A DNA stretch of 64,000 bases from Cryomorphaceae bacterium (GTDB lineage: Bacteria; Bacteroidota; Bacteroidia; Flavobacteriales; ECT2AJA-044). Location of the stretch: positions 2,294,001 to 2,358,000 of the forward strand of contig CP059070.1 of the NCBI GenBank assembly GCA_017798125.1. The letters run 5' to 3'. Shown here piece after piece: positions 33,254 to 42,553 of this stretch; the first letter of the stretch is position 1, and every line of letters begins with the position of its first letter. A model generated the notes under the pieces. That model ran no database searches. It worked only from the letters and a program-made list of their open reading frames with translations, and was not told where the DNA came from. A program made the translations under genes and the position numbers.

Positions 33254-34654
33254 TTAGGACAACTCGCCTTCCGTAGAAGCAATGATGGTGCTGACGGTAG
33301 CGTCACCGGTTACATTCACCACCGTTCGGCACATATCGAGGATACGGTCGACCGGGAAGATGATGGCAATCCAAGCTGGGTTCAGTCCTACGGACTCCAG
33401 CACAATGATGAGCATGACTAATCCGGCAGACGGTACAGCGGCAGATCCGATGGAAGCCAAGGTCGCCGTGAGCACAATGGTGAGCTGTTGGGCCACTGAG
33501 AGGTCCACCATGTGGAACTGAGCCAAGAAAATGACCGCAACGGCTTGATACAAGGAAGTACCGTCCATATTGACCGTAGCACCGATGGGCAATACAAAGC
33601 TGGTAATGCGCTCATTGACCCCTAAGTTATCCTGTACGCACTCCATGGTTACAGGAAGTGTTGCCGCACTCGAACTTGTGGAGAAGGCCAGCATTTGAGC
33701 AGCGCCTATGGCATTAAAGAATTCGCGGTAGCTCTTGCGCTTAACGATGACCACCATGATAAAGGGATAGACCACGAAGATCATAAGGGCCAAGCCCAGC
33801 ACAACGGTCAGGCTGTACCAGCCCAAGCCTTTGAAGATTTCAATGACGCTACCAAGGTCGTCACCTGCCATTTCGCTCAAAGTCCCGGCGAGCAGAGCGA
33901 AGACGAAAAAGGGTGCTCCCTTCATGACGATGTCCACCATTTTCAGGAATACTTCATTGGTTCCATTGATGAAATCGATGACGGGTTTGGCCTGATGCGG
34001 TGGCACGTAAAGTAAGGTGACGCCAAAGAAAATGGCAAAAAAGATGACTTGGAGCATGAGTCCGTTGTCGTTCAGGGAAAAGAAAATGTTGTTGGGCACC
34101 ATGTCGACAACGAACTGGAGAGGTCCGGCATCCTTGGTCTGTTTGGCACTTTCCATCTTACTTTGGACGGTGGCGTTATTGGCTAGGGCGAGCTCTTCGG
34201 CCCGTAGGGCCTCTTTCTCTTCCTCTCCGAGGTTAGCCAAAAGGTTGACGTCGTCCAGCTTTTCTACCCCGGGCGTTTCGGCGACCCAGAGCTCATAGCG
34301 AACGCGGTTACTGCGACGCTGGCTTTCATCGACCAGTGTACCGGGCTTGAAGGTATTGACCAAGGTGAGGCCAATGGAAATCGCAAAAACGGTTGTGATC
34401 AAATAGGCAACAAGGGTTTTGAAGCCCATTCGCCCTAAAGAGGAAGTATCGCTGAGTCCGCTGATCCCGCTGATGATGCTGAAAAGCACGAGGGGAACGG
34501 CTATTAATTTGAGCAGGTTGATGAAGATGACGCCAAAGGGGTCGATCCAGTTGAGGGTAAATTCACTCCACCCCAAGGTACTGGACAAAATGGCCCAGAG
34601 GATACCGGCCACCAGACCGATAATGATTTGCCAATGCAAGGCTAACTTGCTCAT
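33254..34654 (-). CDS. Dicarboxylate/amino acid:cation symporter
   Basis: A 466-residue inner-membrane DAACS transporter (GltP/DctA type). Membrane helices are visible throughout. The substrate hairpin is [18 protein letters not shown], with [20 protein letters not shown] carrying the NMDGT sodium/substrate motif. A hydrophilic insertion of about 70 residues (about residues 105-185) lies between early helices, longer than in E. coli GltP. A hairpin repeat copy sits in that insertion, encoding EALRAEE. It overlaps aroC by 4 nt. The exact substrate (glutamate, aspartate, C4-dicarboxylate) is not determinable. Confidence 0.92.
   Translation of the reverse strand: MSKLALHWQIIIGLVAGILWAILSSTLGWSEFTLNWIDPFGVIFINLLKLIAVPLVLFSIISGISGLSDTSSLGRMGFKTLVAYLITTVFAISIGLTLVNTFKPGTLVDESQRRSNRVRYELWVAETPGVEKLDDVNLLANLGEEEKEALRAEELALANNATVQSKMESAKQTKDAGPLQFVVDMVPNNIFFSLNDNGLMLQVIFFAIFFGVTLLYVPPHQAKPVIDFINGTNEVFLKMVDIVMKGAPFFVFALLAGTLSEMAGDDLGSVIEIFKGLGWYSLTVVLGLALMIFVVYPFIMVVIVKRKSYREFFNAIGAAQMLAFSTSSSAATLPVTMECVQDNLGVNERITSFVLPIGATVNMDGTSLYQAVAVIFLAQFHMVDLSVAQQLTIVLTATLASIGSAAVPSAGLVMLIIVLESVGLNPAWIAIIFPVDRILDMCRTVVNVTGDATVSTIIASTEGELS
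34195..34211 (-). repeat. GATG hairpin repeat, copy 15
   Basis: CTTC then GGCCC-GTA-GGGCC, perfect arms; the flank differs by one base from CATC. It encodes ALRAE in the symporter insertion. Confidence 0.45.
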
Positions 34655-35715
34655 ATTCTGCTGCTTCTATTCAATAAAAAATGATCGGCCACGGTCAACG
34701 CGGCCATAGCTTCAACGATGGGGACTGCACGAGGAACCACGCAGGCATCGTGCCGTCCTTTGCCTTTAACCGTCACCTCCTCTCCTTCGCTATTGATACT
34801 CGATTGATCGCGCATCAAAGTAGCCACTGGTTTAAAAGCCACACGGAAATAGATGTCCATTCCATTGCTGATGCCTCCCTGTACTCCTCCGGAGAAGTTG
34901 GTTTCCGTGGATCCGTCGGGATTAAAACGATCGTTGTGGGCACTTCCACGCATTTTGGCCGAAGCAAATCCGCTTCCGAATTCGAATCCCTTGACCGCAT
35001 TGATGCTCATCATGGCTTTGGCCAAGTCCGCGTGAAGCTTGTCAAAGACAGGAGCTCCAAGGCCCACAGGTAGTCCGCGAATGACCCCAGTTACAATGCC
35101 ACCAATGGTATCCCCTTCCTTGCGAACGGCCTTAATGTGCTGAGCCATTTGATCCGCCACAGCTTCATCTGGACAACGGACATCGTTGTCGAAGCGACGG
35201 TTTAGGTCGAGGTTTTCATACCCTGCTTCCAAGGAGATCTCGCCTGCCGCACTCACGTAGGCGGCAATTTCTACATCGGGGAGAATTTGAGCGGCCAATG
35301 CCCCTCCCACCACACGGCATGCTGTTTCTCGGGCCGAGGATCGTCCTCCTCCGCGATGATCGCGATGCCCATACTTCTCTTGGTAGGTAAAGTCTGCATG
35401 GGATGGGCGATATACTTCTTTGAGGTGGCTGTAGTCCTTGGACTTTGCATCTTCGTTGCGAATGATGAATCCTATGGGAGTCCCTGTAGAACGTCCATCG
35501 TAGATTCCGGACAAAAACTCTACAGTATCGCTTTCCTTGCGCTGAGTGGTCAGTGCCGATTGCCCGGGTCTGCGTCGATCTAGTGCCAATTGAACGGCGT
35601 CTAGATCCAATTCGACGCCTGCAGGGAAGTTGTCGATCACCCCGCCGATGGCTACGCCATGGCTTTCGCCAAATGTGGATAAACGCAGGTGATGTCCGTA
35701 GGAATTTCCAGCCAT
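34651..35715 (-). CDS. aroC: Chorismate synthase
   Basis: The last step of the shikimate pathway, using reduced FMN. It has 354 residues beginning [20 protein letters not shown], with the signature [16 protein letters not shown]-type region, [17 protein letters not shown] and the C-terminal [18 protein letters not shown]. The second Met is chosen as start because the family begins there. The -7 box TATCTTTG ends only about 7 nt before the start codon, so the transcript may be nearly leaderless. It is divergent from hutI. Confidence 0.97.
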   Translation of the reverse strand: MAGNSYGHHLRLSTFGESHGVAIGGVIDNFPAGVELDLDAVQLALDRRRPGQSALTTQRKESDTVEFLSGIYDGRSTGTPIGFIIRNEDAKSKDYSHLKEVYRPSHADFTYQEKYGHRDHRGGGRSSARETACRVVGGALAAQILPDVEIAAYVSAAGEISLEAGYENLDLNRRFDNDVRCPDEAVADQMAQHIKAVRKEGDTIGGIVTGVIRGLPVGLGAPVFDKLHADLAKAMMSINAVKGFEFGSGFASAKMRGSAHNDRFNPDGSTETNFSGGVQGGISNGMDIYFRVAFKPVATLMRDQSSINSEGEEVTVKGKGRHDACVVPRAVPIVEAMAALTVADHFLLNRSSRI

Positions 35716-35721
35716 AGAGGG

Positions 35722-35739
35722 CAAAGATAACTATCTTCG
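35722..35739. promoter_or_regulatory. Palindromic divergent promoter between aroC and hutI
   Basis: CAAAGATA-AC-TATCTTCG. On the minus strand TATCTTTG is a perfect -7 box for aroC; on the plus strand TATCTTCG is a near-perfect one for hutI. The two boxes form one near-palindrome, so polymerase can occupy only one at a time. Confidence 0.55.
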
Positions 35740-35757
35740 CTGCAAACCTATTGATAC

Positions 35758-37005
35758 ATGAAAACCCTCTTCACCAACATCCAATCCCTCTTGTTGACGG
35801 AAGAAGAACCAACTCGCTGGGTCGCGGGCCCAGACATGGCTACCCTACCCCATTTGAACGACGCCTGGCTGCTGATTGAAGACGATAAGATTGTGAGCTT
35901 CGGCGGTATGGACACCACGCCGGAGGGCGCAGATGAAACGGTGGATTGCACGGGTAAGATTGTGATGCCCGCTTGGTGCGACAGCCATACTCACCTGGTC
36001 TATGCCGGCAGTCGCGAGGGCGAGTTCGTGGACAAAATCAATGGACTGAGCTACGAGGAGATTGCTCGGCGTGGTGGTGGAATCCTCAATTCCGCTGCGC
36101 GTTTGCGCGACACCTCTGAAGACGAACTTTACGAACAAAGTGCTCGGCGCATGCGCGAACTCATCACCTTAGGAACTGGCGCGGTGGAAATCAAAAGCGG
36201 TTACGGGTTGAGTACCGAAAGCGAACTGAAGATGCTCCGCGTGGCCCGTCGTCTTCAGGCAGACTTCCCGATGGCCGTAAAAACGACCTTTTTGGGAGCC
36301 CATGCTTTCCCTGCAGAGTATCGAGACAACCACGAAGGGTACGTAGACCTCGTGATCAATGAAATGATTCCGGCGGTCGCCGAAGAAGGACTGGCTGACT
36401 ACATTGACGTATTCTGCGATCGAGGATTCTTTACTCCAAATCAAACCGAGCGCATCCTTGCTGCCGGAGCTGAAGTGGGACTAGCCCCGAAAATTCACGC
36501 CAACGAATTGGACTTTAGTGGAGGAATTCAAGCTGGGGTCAAGCACGCGGCGCGCTCCGTGGACCATTTGGAATGTACGGGTGATGCAGAGATCGACGCC
36601 CTACTGAGCAGCGACACCATGGGGACCCTTCTTCCCGGAACGGCATTCTTTCTAGGCATCGAATATCCCCCGGCCCGAAAAATGATCAGTGCCGGTCTTC
36701 CGGTAGCCTTGGCCAGCGATTACAATCCAGGGTCTAGCCCCTCCGGCCGTATGGCCTTCATCCTGTCCTTGGCCTGCATCAAAATGAAGATGTTGCCCGA
36801 AGAGGCCATCCAAGCCGCAACCCTCAACGGGGCTTACGCCATGGGGCTTGAGGCGACGCACGGGAGCATCTGTCCGGGCAAGCAAGCCAACCTAATTGTC
36901 ACGAAAACCGTGAGTAGTTATAGTTTCCTGCCGTATGCCTTCGGCACGAATTGGATCGAAGCCACCTACATCAACGGGGAACGCAATTACCATGACCTGG
37001 ACTGA
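35758..37005 (+). CDS. hutI: Imidazolonepropionase
   Basis: Third enzyme of histidine degradation, opening imidazolonepropionate to formiminoglutamate. It has 415 residues of amidohydrolase fold. Metal ligands are in PAWCDSHTHLVYAGSREGEF, TFLGAHAFPAEYR, KIHANELDFSGG and ALASDYNPGSSPSGRM, where Asp of SDYNPG is the fourth ligand. A short leader of about 12 nt follows the divergent promoter. It overlaps hutG by 14 nt. hutH and hutU are not in the window. Confidence 0.96.
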   Translation: MKTLFTNIQSLLLTEEEPTRWVAGPDMATLPHLNDAWLLIEDDKIVSFGGMDTTPEGADETVDCTGKIVMPAWCDSHTHLVYAGSREGEFVDKINGLSYEEIARRGGGILNSAARLRDTSEDELYEQSARRMRELITLGTGAVEIKSGYGLSTESELKMLRVARRLQADFPMAVKTTFLGAHAFPAEYRDNHEGYVDLVINEMIPAVAEEGLADYIDVFCDRGFFTPNQTERILAAGAEVGLAPKIHANELDFSGGIQAGVKHAARSVDHLECTGDAEIDALLSSDTMGTLLPGTAFFLGIEYPPARKMISAGLPVALASDYNPGSSPSGRMAFILSLACIKMKMLPEEAIQAATLNGAYAMGLEATHGSICPGKQANLIVTKTVSSYSFLPYAFGTNWIEATYINGERNYHDLD

Positions 37006-38008
37006 CCACTGGAGACCGTTTACATCTGAAGACTGCGCCCGTTTGACCCATACCCGTGAAGGGGAAGTCAAGCTGGGACAACGGGTGTCTTGTGCCGATC
37101 AGGGACTTTTGGAGTCCTTAGAGGCCAGCGATGCACGTTATGTGCTCATCGGCCTCCCGGAAGACGTGGGTGTCCGTGCGAACGGAGGACGACCCGGTGC
37201 GGCGAGCGCTTGGGAGGTAAGTCTCCCCCATTTTCTAAACGTACAGAGCAACGAGTACCTGGATGGTGCTCAGGTGCTTGTCCTTGGGGCCCTGCGGGCC
37301 GATGATTGGCAAGCCGAAGCCCAGTCTGCTTCCCTCCCGCGATTGCGAGAAATGACCGCTGAGATTGACGAGGCCCTATGGCCACTGATCGAACGCATTG
37401 CCGCATTGGGAAAAACGGCCTTGGTCATTGGCGGTGGACACAACAACAGCTACGGCTGCTTGCGTGGGGTTTCACAGGCCATCGGACGGCCCGTACACTG
37501 CGTCAATATCGATCCGCACGCGGATTACCGCAGCTTGGAAGGAAGACACAGTGGAAATGGCTTTCGGTATGCCCGCGAAGAGGGATACTTGGACCGATAC
37601 GCCGTATTTGGTCTACATGAGGGGTACAATTCAGCAGAAATGCTGTCGTTGATGAAAGAACCTAGTCATACGTGGTACAAGTCTTTTGAGCATTTGTCCT
37701 TTGGACATTTGCCCTACATCGATCATTGGGATGAGATCTGGACGCGCTTTGGTCGCGAAAAGGTCGGATTGGAGATCGATATGGACGGGGTTACCAATTT
37801 CCCATCCAGCGCGGATACCCCGAGCGGATGGAGCTTGAATGAAGTGCGTCAAATGATCGTGGCCCTGGGTCATCTCAAGGCGCATGTACCGTACCTGCAT
37901 ATAGCCGAAGCGGCGCCTTCATTGGTGCCTGGTTCGGACCGAACAGTGGGCCGCGCTTTAGCGCTTCTGCTCTGCGATTTCATTAAAAGCGGCGCTGGCC
38001 GGCATTAA
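36992..38008 (+). CDS. hutG: Formimidoylglutamase-like arginase-family hydrolase
   Basis: A 338-residue ureohydrolase. Manganese ligands are visible as GGGHNNSYGCLRG (first His), NIDPHADYRSLEGRHSG (Asp-x-His-x-Asp) and LEIDMDGVTNFPSSADTP (the last Asp pair). Position after hutI with a 14-nt overlap supports formimidoylglutamase, which releases formamide from formiminoglutamate; arginase or agmatinase is less likely in this context. A hairpin repeat copy encodes ALRAD in LGALRADDWQAE. The start ATG was chosen for family length. Confidence 0.9.
   Translation: MTWTDHWRPFTSEDCARLTHTREGEVKLGQRVSCADQGLLESLEASDARYVLIGLPEDVGVRANGGRPGAASAWEVSLPHFLNVQSNEYLDGAQVLVLGALRADDWQAEAQSASLPRLREMTAEIDEALWPLIERIAALGKTALVIGGGHNNSYGCLRGVSQAIGRPVHCVNIDPHADYRSLEGRHSGNGFRYAREEGYLDRYAVFGLHEGYNSAEMLSLMKEPSHTWYKSFEHLSFGHLPYIDHWDEIWTRFGREKVGLEIDMDGVTNFPSSADTPSGWSLNEVRQMIVALGHLKAHVPYLHIAEAAPSLVPGSDRTVGRALALLLCDFIKSGAGRH
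37288..37304 (+). repeat. GATG hairpin repeat, copy 16
   Basis: GGCCC-TGC-GGGCC then GATG, perfect arms. It encodes ALRADD in HutG. Confidence 0.55.
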
Positions 38009-38019
38009 GACGAATAGAT

Positions 38020-38027
38020 TATCTTTG
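38020..38027 (+). promoter_or_regulatory. -7 promoter box for the gliding-motility C-terminal protein gene
   Basis: TATCTTTG, exact TAnnTTTG match, 21 nt ahead of the start codon. No TTTG at the ideal -33 position. Confidence 0.5.
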
Positions 38028-38047
38028 CGAATCACGAAAAAGTGGAT

Positions 38048-40009
38048 ATGATCACCGAAAAGAATTTACGCAACCTACTCTCCTCCCTTTTCCTATTGTT
38101 TTCCGCGGCGTCACTCATCGTGCCGCAGGCACAAAACTTTGATTTTCGCGGTGCACAGTTCACCTTCACTTGGAACGGAGGTAATGCAAGCCCGGTCTGT
38201 GGAGACAACGCTTTGACCTTTGATTACACGGGTTCCGTAGTGGTTGATTCACTTTTCTGGGACTTCGATGATGCTTTGGCAGGAACGGCCAGCAACGGAT
38301 CAGGAACACCCATCAGCTATCAGTTTTTGAATGCGGGTACCTACGACGTTTCGGTGACTGGATTTGACGTAGCTGGGGTTGCTGTGGGCAATACCTCTAA
38401 CTCCATTGACGTCGCACTAACGCCACCCACTGCAGTTTCAGCCCCGACGATCTGTACCAACGGAACTTTAGTTCTCGACGCCACTCAGCCTTTCAGCACC
38501 TATTCTTGGACGCCTGGAGGAAGTGTAGCCCCGACTTATACCGCTACAGCGGCGGATACGGTGGTCACTTGTGTGGTCACCAATATTTGCGGTTCGGGCA
38601 CCTTGACCTTCAACCTACAGCACATCGATTCAGTCTTCGTTGACATATTGGACTTTGTCATCTGCCCTGGGGACATCATTCCTATTTTGGACGCTATTCA
38701 GCCGGCCAGCGCACAGCCTGTGAGTTACTTGTGGAGTAGTGGTTCTACTGCCGCAACAGACACCATCATTACTCAGGGAACCTACTGGGTGAGCATGACC
38801 AACCCGTGTGGTAGCTACGTCGATACCTTTATCGCGACCACGCCTCCGCCGTTGACGGTGGACGTGGGACCGGACACCTTGATTTGCCAGGGACAATCCT
38901 ACACCATTACGGCAACAACCAATCAGCCCAACGTTCAGTTCCAATGGATGGGGAACCCGAACAACGGAGGAACCACCTTTACTGTGAATTCGGGAGGAAC
39001 GTACTGGGTAGCCGCAACCAACGACTGCGAGTTCGTATACGACACCATTGTCATTTCTCAACCACAGTCCTTCATTCTTGATCTCGGGAACGATACCATC
39101 ATCTGTAATGGCGATCAAATCGTACTCGATCCAGGACTTGGTGGTGCTCCCTACATCTACGATTGGGACGACGGTTCGAACGATAGTATCCGCGTGGTGA
39201 CCACTGCAGGAACCTATTTTGTGGAAGTTATGGACAGCTGCTCTACGCAGTACGATACCATTGTGATTTCCACTCCACCAGCATTCACTTTTGATTTAGG
39301 GAACGACACTACATTCTGTGCAGCAGACAACATAGTTTTGGATCCCGGTTTGGTTGGACCTCAGTACAACTACGTATGGCAAGACGGTTCCACAACGGCT
39401 ACCTACACAGTAACAGATGTCGGAACGTACTCCGTAACCGTTACGGATGAATGTGTCAGTGTCTCCGATGCCATAACCTTTACACCGTTTACGGGCTTTG
39501 AAGTCACCCTTGGAAACGACACCACTATTTGTGACGGACAGAGCTTCCAGCTTCAAGTGAGCTTCCCGAATTCGACCTACCTCTGGCAAGATGGAACAAC
39601 AACACCGACGTATACCGTAACTGATCCGGGTGACTATTATGTCACCATCTTCAACGTGTGTGATACCGTGATGTCGGATACTTTGACTACGGAAGTAGAT
39701 CCGTGCTCGTGCAATATGTACGTTCCCAATGCCTTTACTCCAAACGTAGATGGCAAGAACGAAATCTTCAGACCCGTAACAGACTTTACCAGTTGTGTGG
39801 TTCTGGAGTTCGAAATGCGCATCTTCAACCGTTGGGGACAGGAACTCTTCGTTTCGACCAGCATTGCAGATGGTTGGGATGGAACGTTTAACGGCGAGTA
39901 CCTCATGGACAATGTCTATTTCTATGAGATCATCTACAGCGTCCGAAATCAAGGGGATACCCGCGTCAAGCAAGACCGACTGACCGGAAACCTCTTCATG
40001 ATCCGATAG
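38048..40009 (+). CDS. Secreted protein with gliding-motility (type B) C-terminal domain
   Basis: A 653-residue exported protein. The signal peptide (NLLSSLFLLFSAASLIVPQAQ) ends in residues written by a hairpin repeat. A PKD-like domain comes first (DYTGSVVVDSLFWDFDDALAG), then about five Ig-like repeats of some 75 residues sharing the phrases LGNDTTIC and TVTDxGTYxVTVTDxC. The C-terminus is the type B gliding-motility sorting domain: YVPNAFTPNVDGKNEIF, EFEMRIFNRWGQELF, GWDGTFNGEYL, VYFYEIIY. The role is probably a surface adhesin or matrix protein. GTG six nt upstream is an alternative start. Confidence 0.9.
   Translation: MITEKNLRNLLSSLFLLFSAASLIVPQAQNFDFRGAQFTFTWNGGNASPVCGDNALTFDYTGSVVVDSLFWDFDDALAGTASNGSGTPISYQFLNAGTYDVSVTGFDVAGVAVGNTSNSIDVALTPPTAVSAPTICTNGTLVLDATQPFSTYSWTPGGSVAPTYTATAADTVVTCVVTNICGSGTLTFNLQHIDSVFVDILDFVICPGDIIPILDAIQPASAQPVSYLWSSGSTAATDTIITQGTYWVSMTNPCGSYVDTFIATTPPPLTVDVGPDTLICQGQSYTITATTNQPNVQFQWMGNPNNGGTTFTVNSGGTYWVAATNDCEFVYDTIVISQPQSFILDLGNDTIICNGDQIVLDPGLGGAPYIYDWDDGSNDSIRVVTTAGTYFVEVMDSCSTQYDTIVISTPPAFTFDLGNDTTFCAADNIVLDPGLVGPQYNYVWQDGSTTATYTVTDVGTYSVTVTDECVSVSDAITFTPFTGFEVTLGNDTTICDGQSFQLQVSFPNSTYLWQDGTTTPTYTVTDPGDYYVTIFNVCDTVMSDTLTTEVDPCSCNMYVPNAFTPNVDGKNEIFRPVTDFTSCVVLEFEMRIFNRWGQELFVSTSIADGWDGTFNGEYLMDNVYFYEIIYSVRNQGDTRVKQDRLTGNLFMIR
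38116..38132 (-). repeat. GATG hairpin repeat, copy 17
   Basis: CATC then GTGCC-GCA-GGCAC, perfect arms, identical to copy 8. It encodes IVPQAQ at the signal-peptide cleavage site. Confidence 0.6.
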
Positions 40010-40011
40010 GC

Positions 40012-41574
40012 ATGCCTTCGCCTCTGCAGCTGCGCGTTCGCCCCGAAGTGGCGGGCACCCCTGAATTGCTGGATGAGGCAGTTTCCGAAGCTTTGGGCCT
40101 ACGGCCCGATGCCCCTCTTCCCCCATACCGCATCGATCGCAGATCCATCGACGCTCGTGGTCGATCCGTTTGGATCAACCTGCGCCTGGACGTATTTGAG
40201 CCTTCCGAAGAAATTCCGCGTCGATACCACGAGCCTGTTGCTCGCGATGTCCAATACGCTCCAGAAGTCATCATCATCGGTGCTGGCCCTGCGGGACTTT
40301 TCGCGGCCCTCGAACTTATAGAACTGGGTTTAAGGCCAATCATCCTGGAGCGCGGAAAGAACGTTCGCGCCCGTCGCCGCGATCTCGCTGCCCTGAATAA
40401 GGAACACATCGTTGATCCCGACTCCAACTACTGTTTCGGAGAAGGTGGTGCTGGAACCTACAGCGATGGTAAGCTGTACACACGTTCCAAGAAACGCGGG
40501 CACATCTCCAAGGTCTTAGAACTCTTGGTAGCCTTTGGAGCCCCTGAGGACATCCTAGTCGATGCCCACCCTCATATTGGGACCAATAAGCTTCCGCAAG
40601 TAATCACGGCCATTCGCGAGTTCATCGAATCATGCGGTGGCGAAGTGCGTTTCGAAACCCGGGTCACAGAATTCCTGGTCAAGAACGGTGCGTGCACCGG
40701 TGTTCGCGATCAATCGGGCACATCACACACCGGGATCGCATCCATTCTCGCTACAGGCCACAGCGCTCGCGATATATTCAAGCAACTGCACCATCAAGGC
40801 ATTCTGGTCGAATTAAAACCCTTTGCTCTTGGCGTACGGGTCGAGCACCCACAAGCACAAATCGACTCCATTCAATACCACTGCAAAACCCGCTCACCTT
40901 ATCTTCCCCCATCTTCCTACGGACTGGTTCATCAAGTTCGCGAAAGAGGTGTTTACAGCTTCTGCATGTGCCCAGGAGGCATTATTGCGCCCTGCGCTAC
41001 CGCGCCGGGAGAAGTAGTCACGAACGGTTGGTCCCCTTCCAAACGAAACAATCCCTATGCCAACAGCGGTATTGTCGTAGAGCTTCAAGCGTCGGATTTT
41101 GCCGCCTACGAATCTGAGGGTCCCCTCGCCGCCTTGGCTTTTCAGGCCTCTGTAGAGCAAAAATGCTGGGAAGCGGCCGGTCAAACCCAAGCTGTTCCAG
41201 CACAGCGACTCACCGACTTTGTTAACAAAAGGCGGTCTACGACCGTGGCGCCTTCCTCCTACCAACCGGGCGTTACACCGACAGAAATCAATGAATTATT
41301 GCCACCCGATGTCGCGGCCCGATTAAGGGGCGGATTCACGGCCTTTGGAAAAAAGATGCGCGGATACCTTACCGCCGATGCAGTCGTACACGCAACGGAG
41401 TCCCGCACCAGTTCCCCAGTCCGCATTCCGCGTGATCGTGAAACCTTGGAACACCCTCAGATTTCAGGGCTTTATCCTTGCGGTGAAGGAGGTGGATACG
41501 CTGGAGGAATTGTCTCAGCCGCCATGGACGGTCAAAAAGTGGCCACAGCCATCGCCGCCGCGGTAGTGAAATGA
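40012..41574 (+). CDS. COG2509-type FAD-dependent dehydrogenase
   Basis: A 520-residue flavoprotein. A small N-terminal domain of about 90 residues precedes the FAD-binding Rossmann motif VIIIGAGPAGLFAALELIELG, then YCFGEGGAGTYSDGKLYTRSKKRG, a family signature, and the late closure SGLYPCGEGGGYAGGIVSAAMDG. The family is widespread and uncharacterised; members have been placed near electron-transfer or anaerobic functions, but no substrate is established. The start codon follows the previous stop by two nt. A hairpin repeat encodes GLRPD in the N-terminal domain (SEALGLRPDAPLPP). Confidence 0.9.
   Translation: MPSPLQLRVRPEVAGTPELLDEAVSEALGLRPDAPLPPYRIDRRSIDARGRSVWINLRLDVFEPSEEIPRRYHEPVARDVQYAPEVIIIGAGPAGLFAALELIELGLRPIILERGKNVRARRRDLAALNKEHIVDPDSNYCFGEGGAGTYSDGKLYTRSKKRGHISKVLELLVAFGAPEDILVDAHPHIGTNKLPQVITAIREFIESCGGEVRFETRVTEFLVKNGACTGVRDQSGTSHTGIASILATGHSARDIFKQLHHQGILVELKPFALGVRVEHPQAQIDSIQYHCKTRSPYLPPSSYGLVHQVRERGVYSFCMCPGGIIAPCATAPGEVVTNGWSPSKRNNPYANSGIVVELQASDFAAYESEGPLAALAFQASVEQKCWEAAGQTQAVPAQRLTDFVNKRRSTTVAPSSYQPGVTPTEINELLPPDVAARLRGGFTAFGKKMRGYLTADAVVHATESRTSSPVRIPRDRETLEHPQISGLYPCGEGGGYAGGIVSAAMDGQKVATAIAAAVVK
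40095..40111 (+). repeat. GATG hairpin repeat, copy 18
   Basis: GGGCC-TAC-GGCCC then GATG, perfect arms, preceded by TTT. It encodes GLRPDA in the COG2509 flavoprotein. Confidence 0.6.
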
Positions 41575-41580
41575 TTATCT

Positions 41581-41599
41581 TGGAGTAAAATCTACTCCA
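41581..41599 (+). promoter_or_regulatory. Small palindrome directly before the NTF2-like gene
   Basis: TGGAGTA-AAATC-TACTCCA, seven-base arms, ending at the base before the start codon. It could be an operator overlapping the transcription start or an RNA hairpin covering the ribosome site. Confidence 0.4.
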
Positions 41600-42055
41600 A
41601 TGAAGAAACTACTGCTCCTAGCACTCCTGCTCCCCATCTCCTTGTGGGCGCAAAAAGAAGAACACAAAGCCATTAAAGCCGTCATTGAGTCCGCATACCT
41701 CGAGGGTATCACTAACGAAGGGAATGCCGAGAAAATTGATGCGGGATTCCATCCTGGGTTCAATATTCTTGGTTACAACACGGATAATGGACGCATTTGG
41801 GAATATCCCATCTACTACTGGAAGCAATCGGCCCTTACGCGTGCCAATGATCCTGAACAGGCCGATCGTGAGCCCGTGCGCTTCGAATACCCCTACATCG
41901 ATGTCACGGGACATGTAGGCATGGCCAAGATTGACTACTTCCGCGGAGACAAGCTCCTCTACACCGATTACCTAAGCCTTTACAAAGTAGAAGGCGAATG
42001 GAAAATTGTATCCAAAGTATTCTACCCTCACCCTGACGAAGACAGCGAAGAATGA
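41600..42055 (+). CDS. Exported NTF2-like (lumazine-binding type) protein
   Basis: A 151-residue protein with signal MKKLLLLALLLPISLWAQ. The mature domain has the NTF2-like/putative lumazine-binding pattern: KAIKAVIESAYLEGITNEGNAEKIDAGFHPGFNIL, then VTGHVGMAKIDYF and TDYLSLYKVEGEWKIVSKVFYPHP. Such small cone-shaped domains bind diverse ligands or act as enzymes; no active site is assigned. It overlaps the next gene by 4 nt (ATGA), and a palindrome abuts its start codon. Confidence 0.82.
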   Translation: MKKLLLLALLLPISLWAQKEEHKAIKAVIESAYLEGITNEGNAEKIDAGFHPGFNILGYNTDNGRIWEYPIYYWKQSALTRANDPEQADREPVRFEYPYIDVTGHVGMAKIDYFRGDKLLYTDYLSLYKVEGEWKIVSKVFYPHPDEDSEE

Positions 42056-42552
42056 CACCAGAAGAAGGAAAAAACATCATCTCCAAAGGGATTGAGGGCC
42101 TAAGGTCCATTGACCCCAATACACCTCCCGCCTTCGGCGTCATGACTTCTGTGGACATGATCCGACACCTTATGGGGAGTCTGGCCCTCACCTTTTACGA
42201 AAAGCCCGTAGAACTTGAGATCCCGAAGGATAAGGTCGGCAAGGCTCAAGCCTTCTTGGCCGGACCCCACATGATTCGGCCCGGAGCCACCAAACCGGTG
42301 TTCTACGAAGAGTTAAGCCCATCCGTCGATGAAGGAGAATTCTCGGAATGGGTGGATCGATTAGAGGCCCAGTATGCTAGAACTCTGGACTACGTCTCGA
42401 GTGCTCCAGAGGATTGGCAACATGCCCATCCTAAGTTTGGCACCCTGGATAAAGACCAATGGTGGCTGTTTCAAGGCAAACATTTCTACCACCATTTAAG
42501 TCAGTTCGGTGTTTTTCCGCGTTTAACTATCTGGGAAGGTTTACCCGATTGA
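42052..42552 (+). CDS. DUF1569 / DinB-like protein
   Basis: A 166-residue protein. The C-terminal segment HPKFGTLDKDQWWLFQGKHFYHHLSQFG is characteristic of DUF1569, a DinB-like four-helix family whose conserved histidines probably bind a metal. The N-terminal half contains FGVMTSVDMIRHLMGSLAL, with another conserved His. Related DinB/YfiT proteins are thiol-dependent transferases, including bacillithiol transferases; with BshA in the window this is a possible role but remains inference. It is co-translated with the NTF2-like gene. Confidence 0.78.
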   Translation: MTPEEGKNIISKGIEGLRSIDPNTPPAFGVMTSVDMIRHLMGSLALTFYEKPVELEIPKDKVGKAQAFLAGPHMIRPGATKPVFYEELSPSVDEGEFSEWVDRLEAQYARTLDYVSSAPEDWQHAHPKFGTLDKDQWWLFQGKHFYHHLSQFGVFPRLTIWEGLPD

Positions 42553-42553
42553 T

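Noticed and set aside
36933-36948. ATGCC-TTC-GGCAC hairpin in hutI
   Set aside because: Loop TTC and no GATG flank; probably ordinary coding sequence, so not counted in the repeat family.
39296-40126. 276-codon antisense frame over the gliding-motility C-terminal protein
   Set aside because: It overlaps a well-supported sorting domain and the next gene's start, and looks like low-complexity antisense.
41231-41247. CGGTC-TAC-GACCG palindrome in the COG2509 gene
   Set aside because: It has a TAC loop but lacks the fixed CC/GG core and the GATG flank.
42127-42141. CGCC-TTC-GGCG hairpin in the DUF1569 gene
   Set aside because: Short arms, TTC loop and no GATG flank; not counted.
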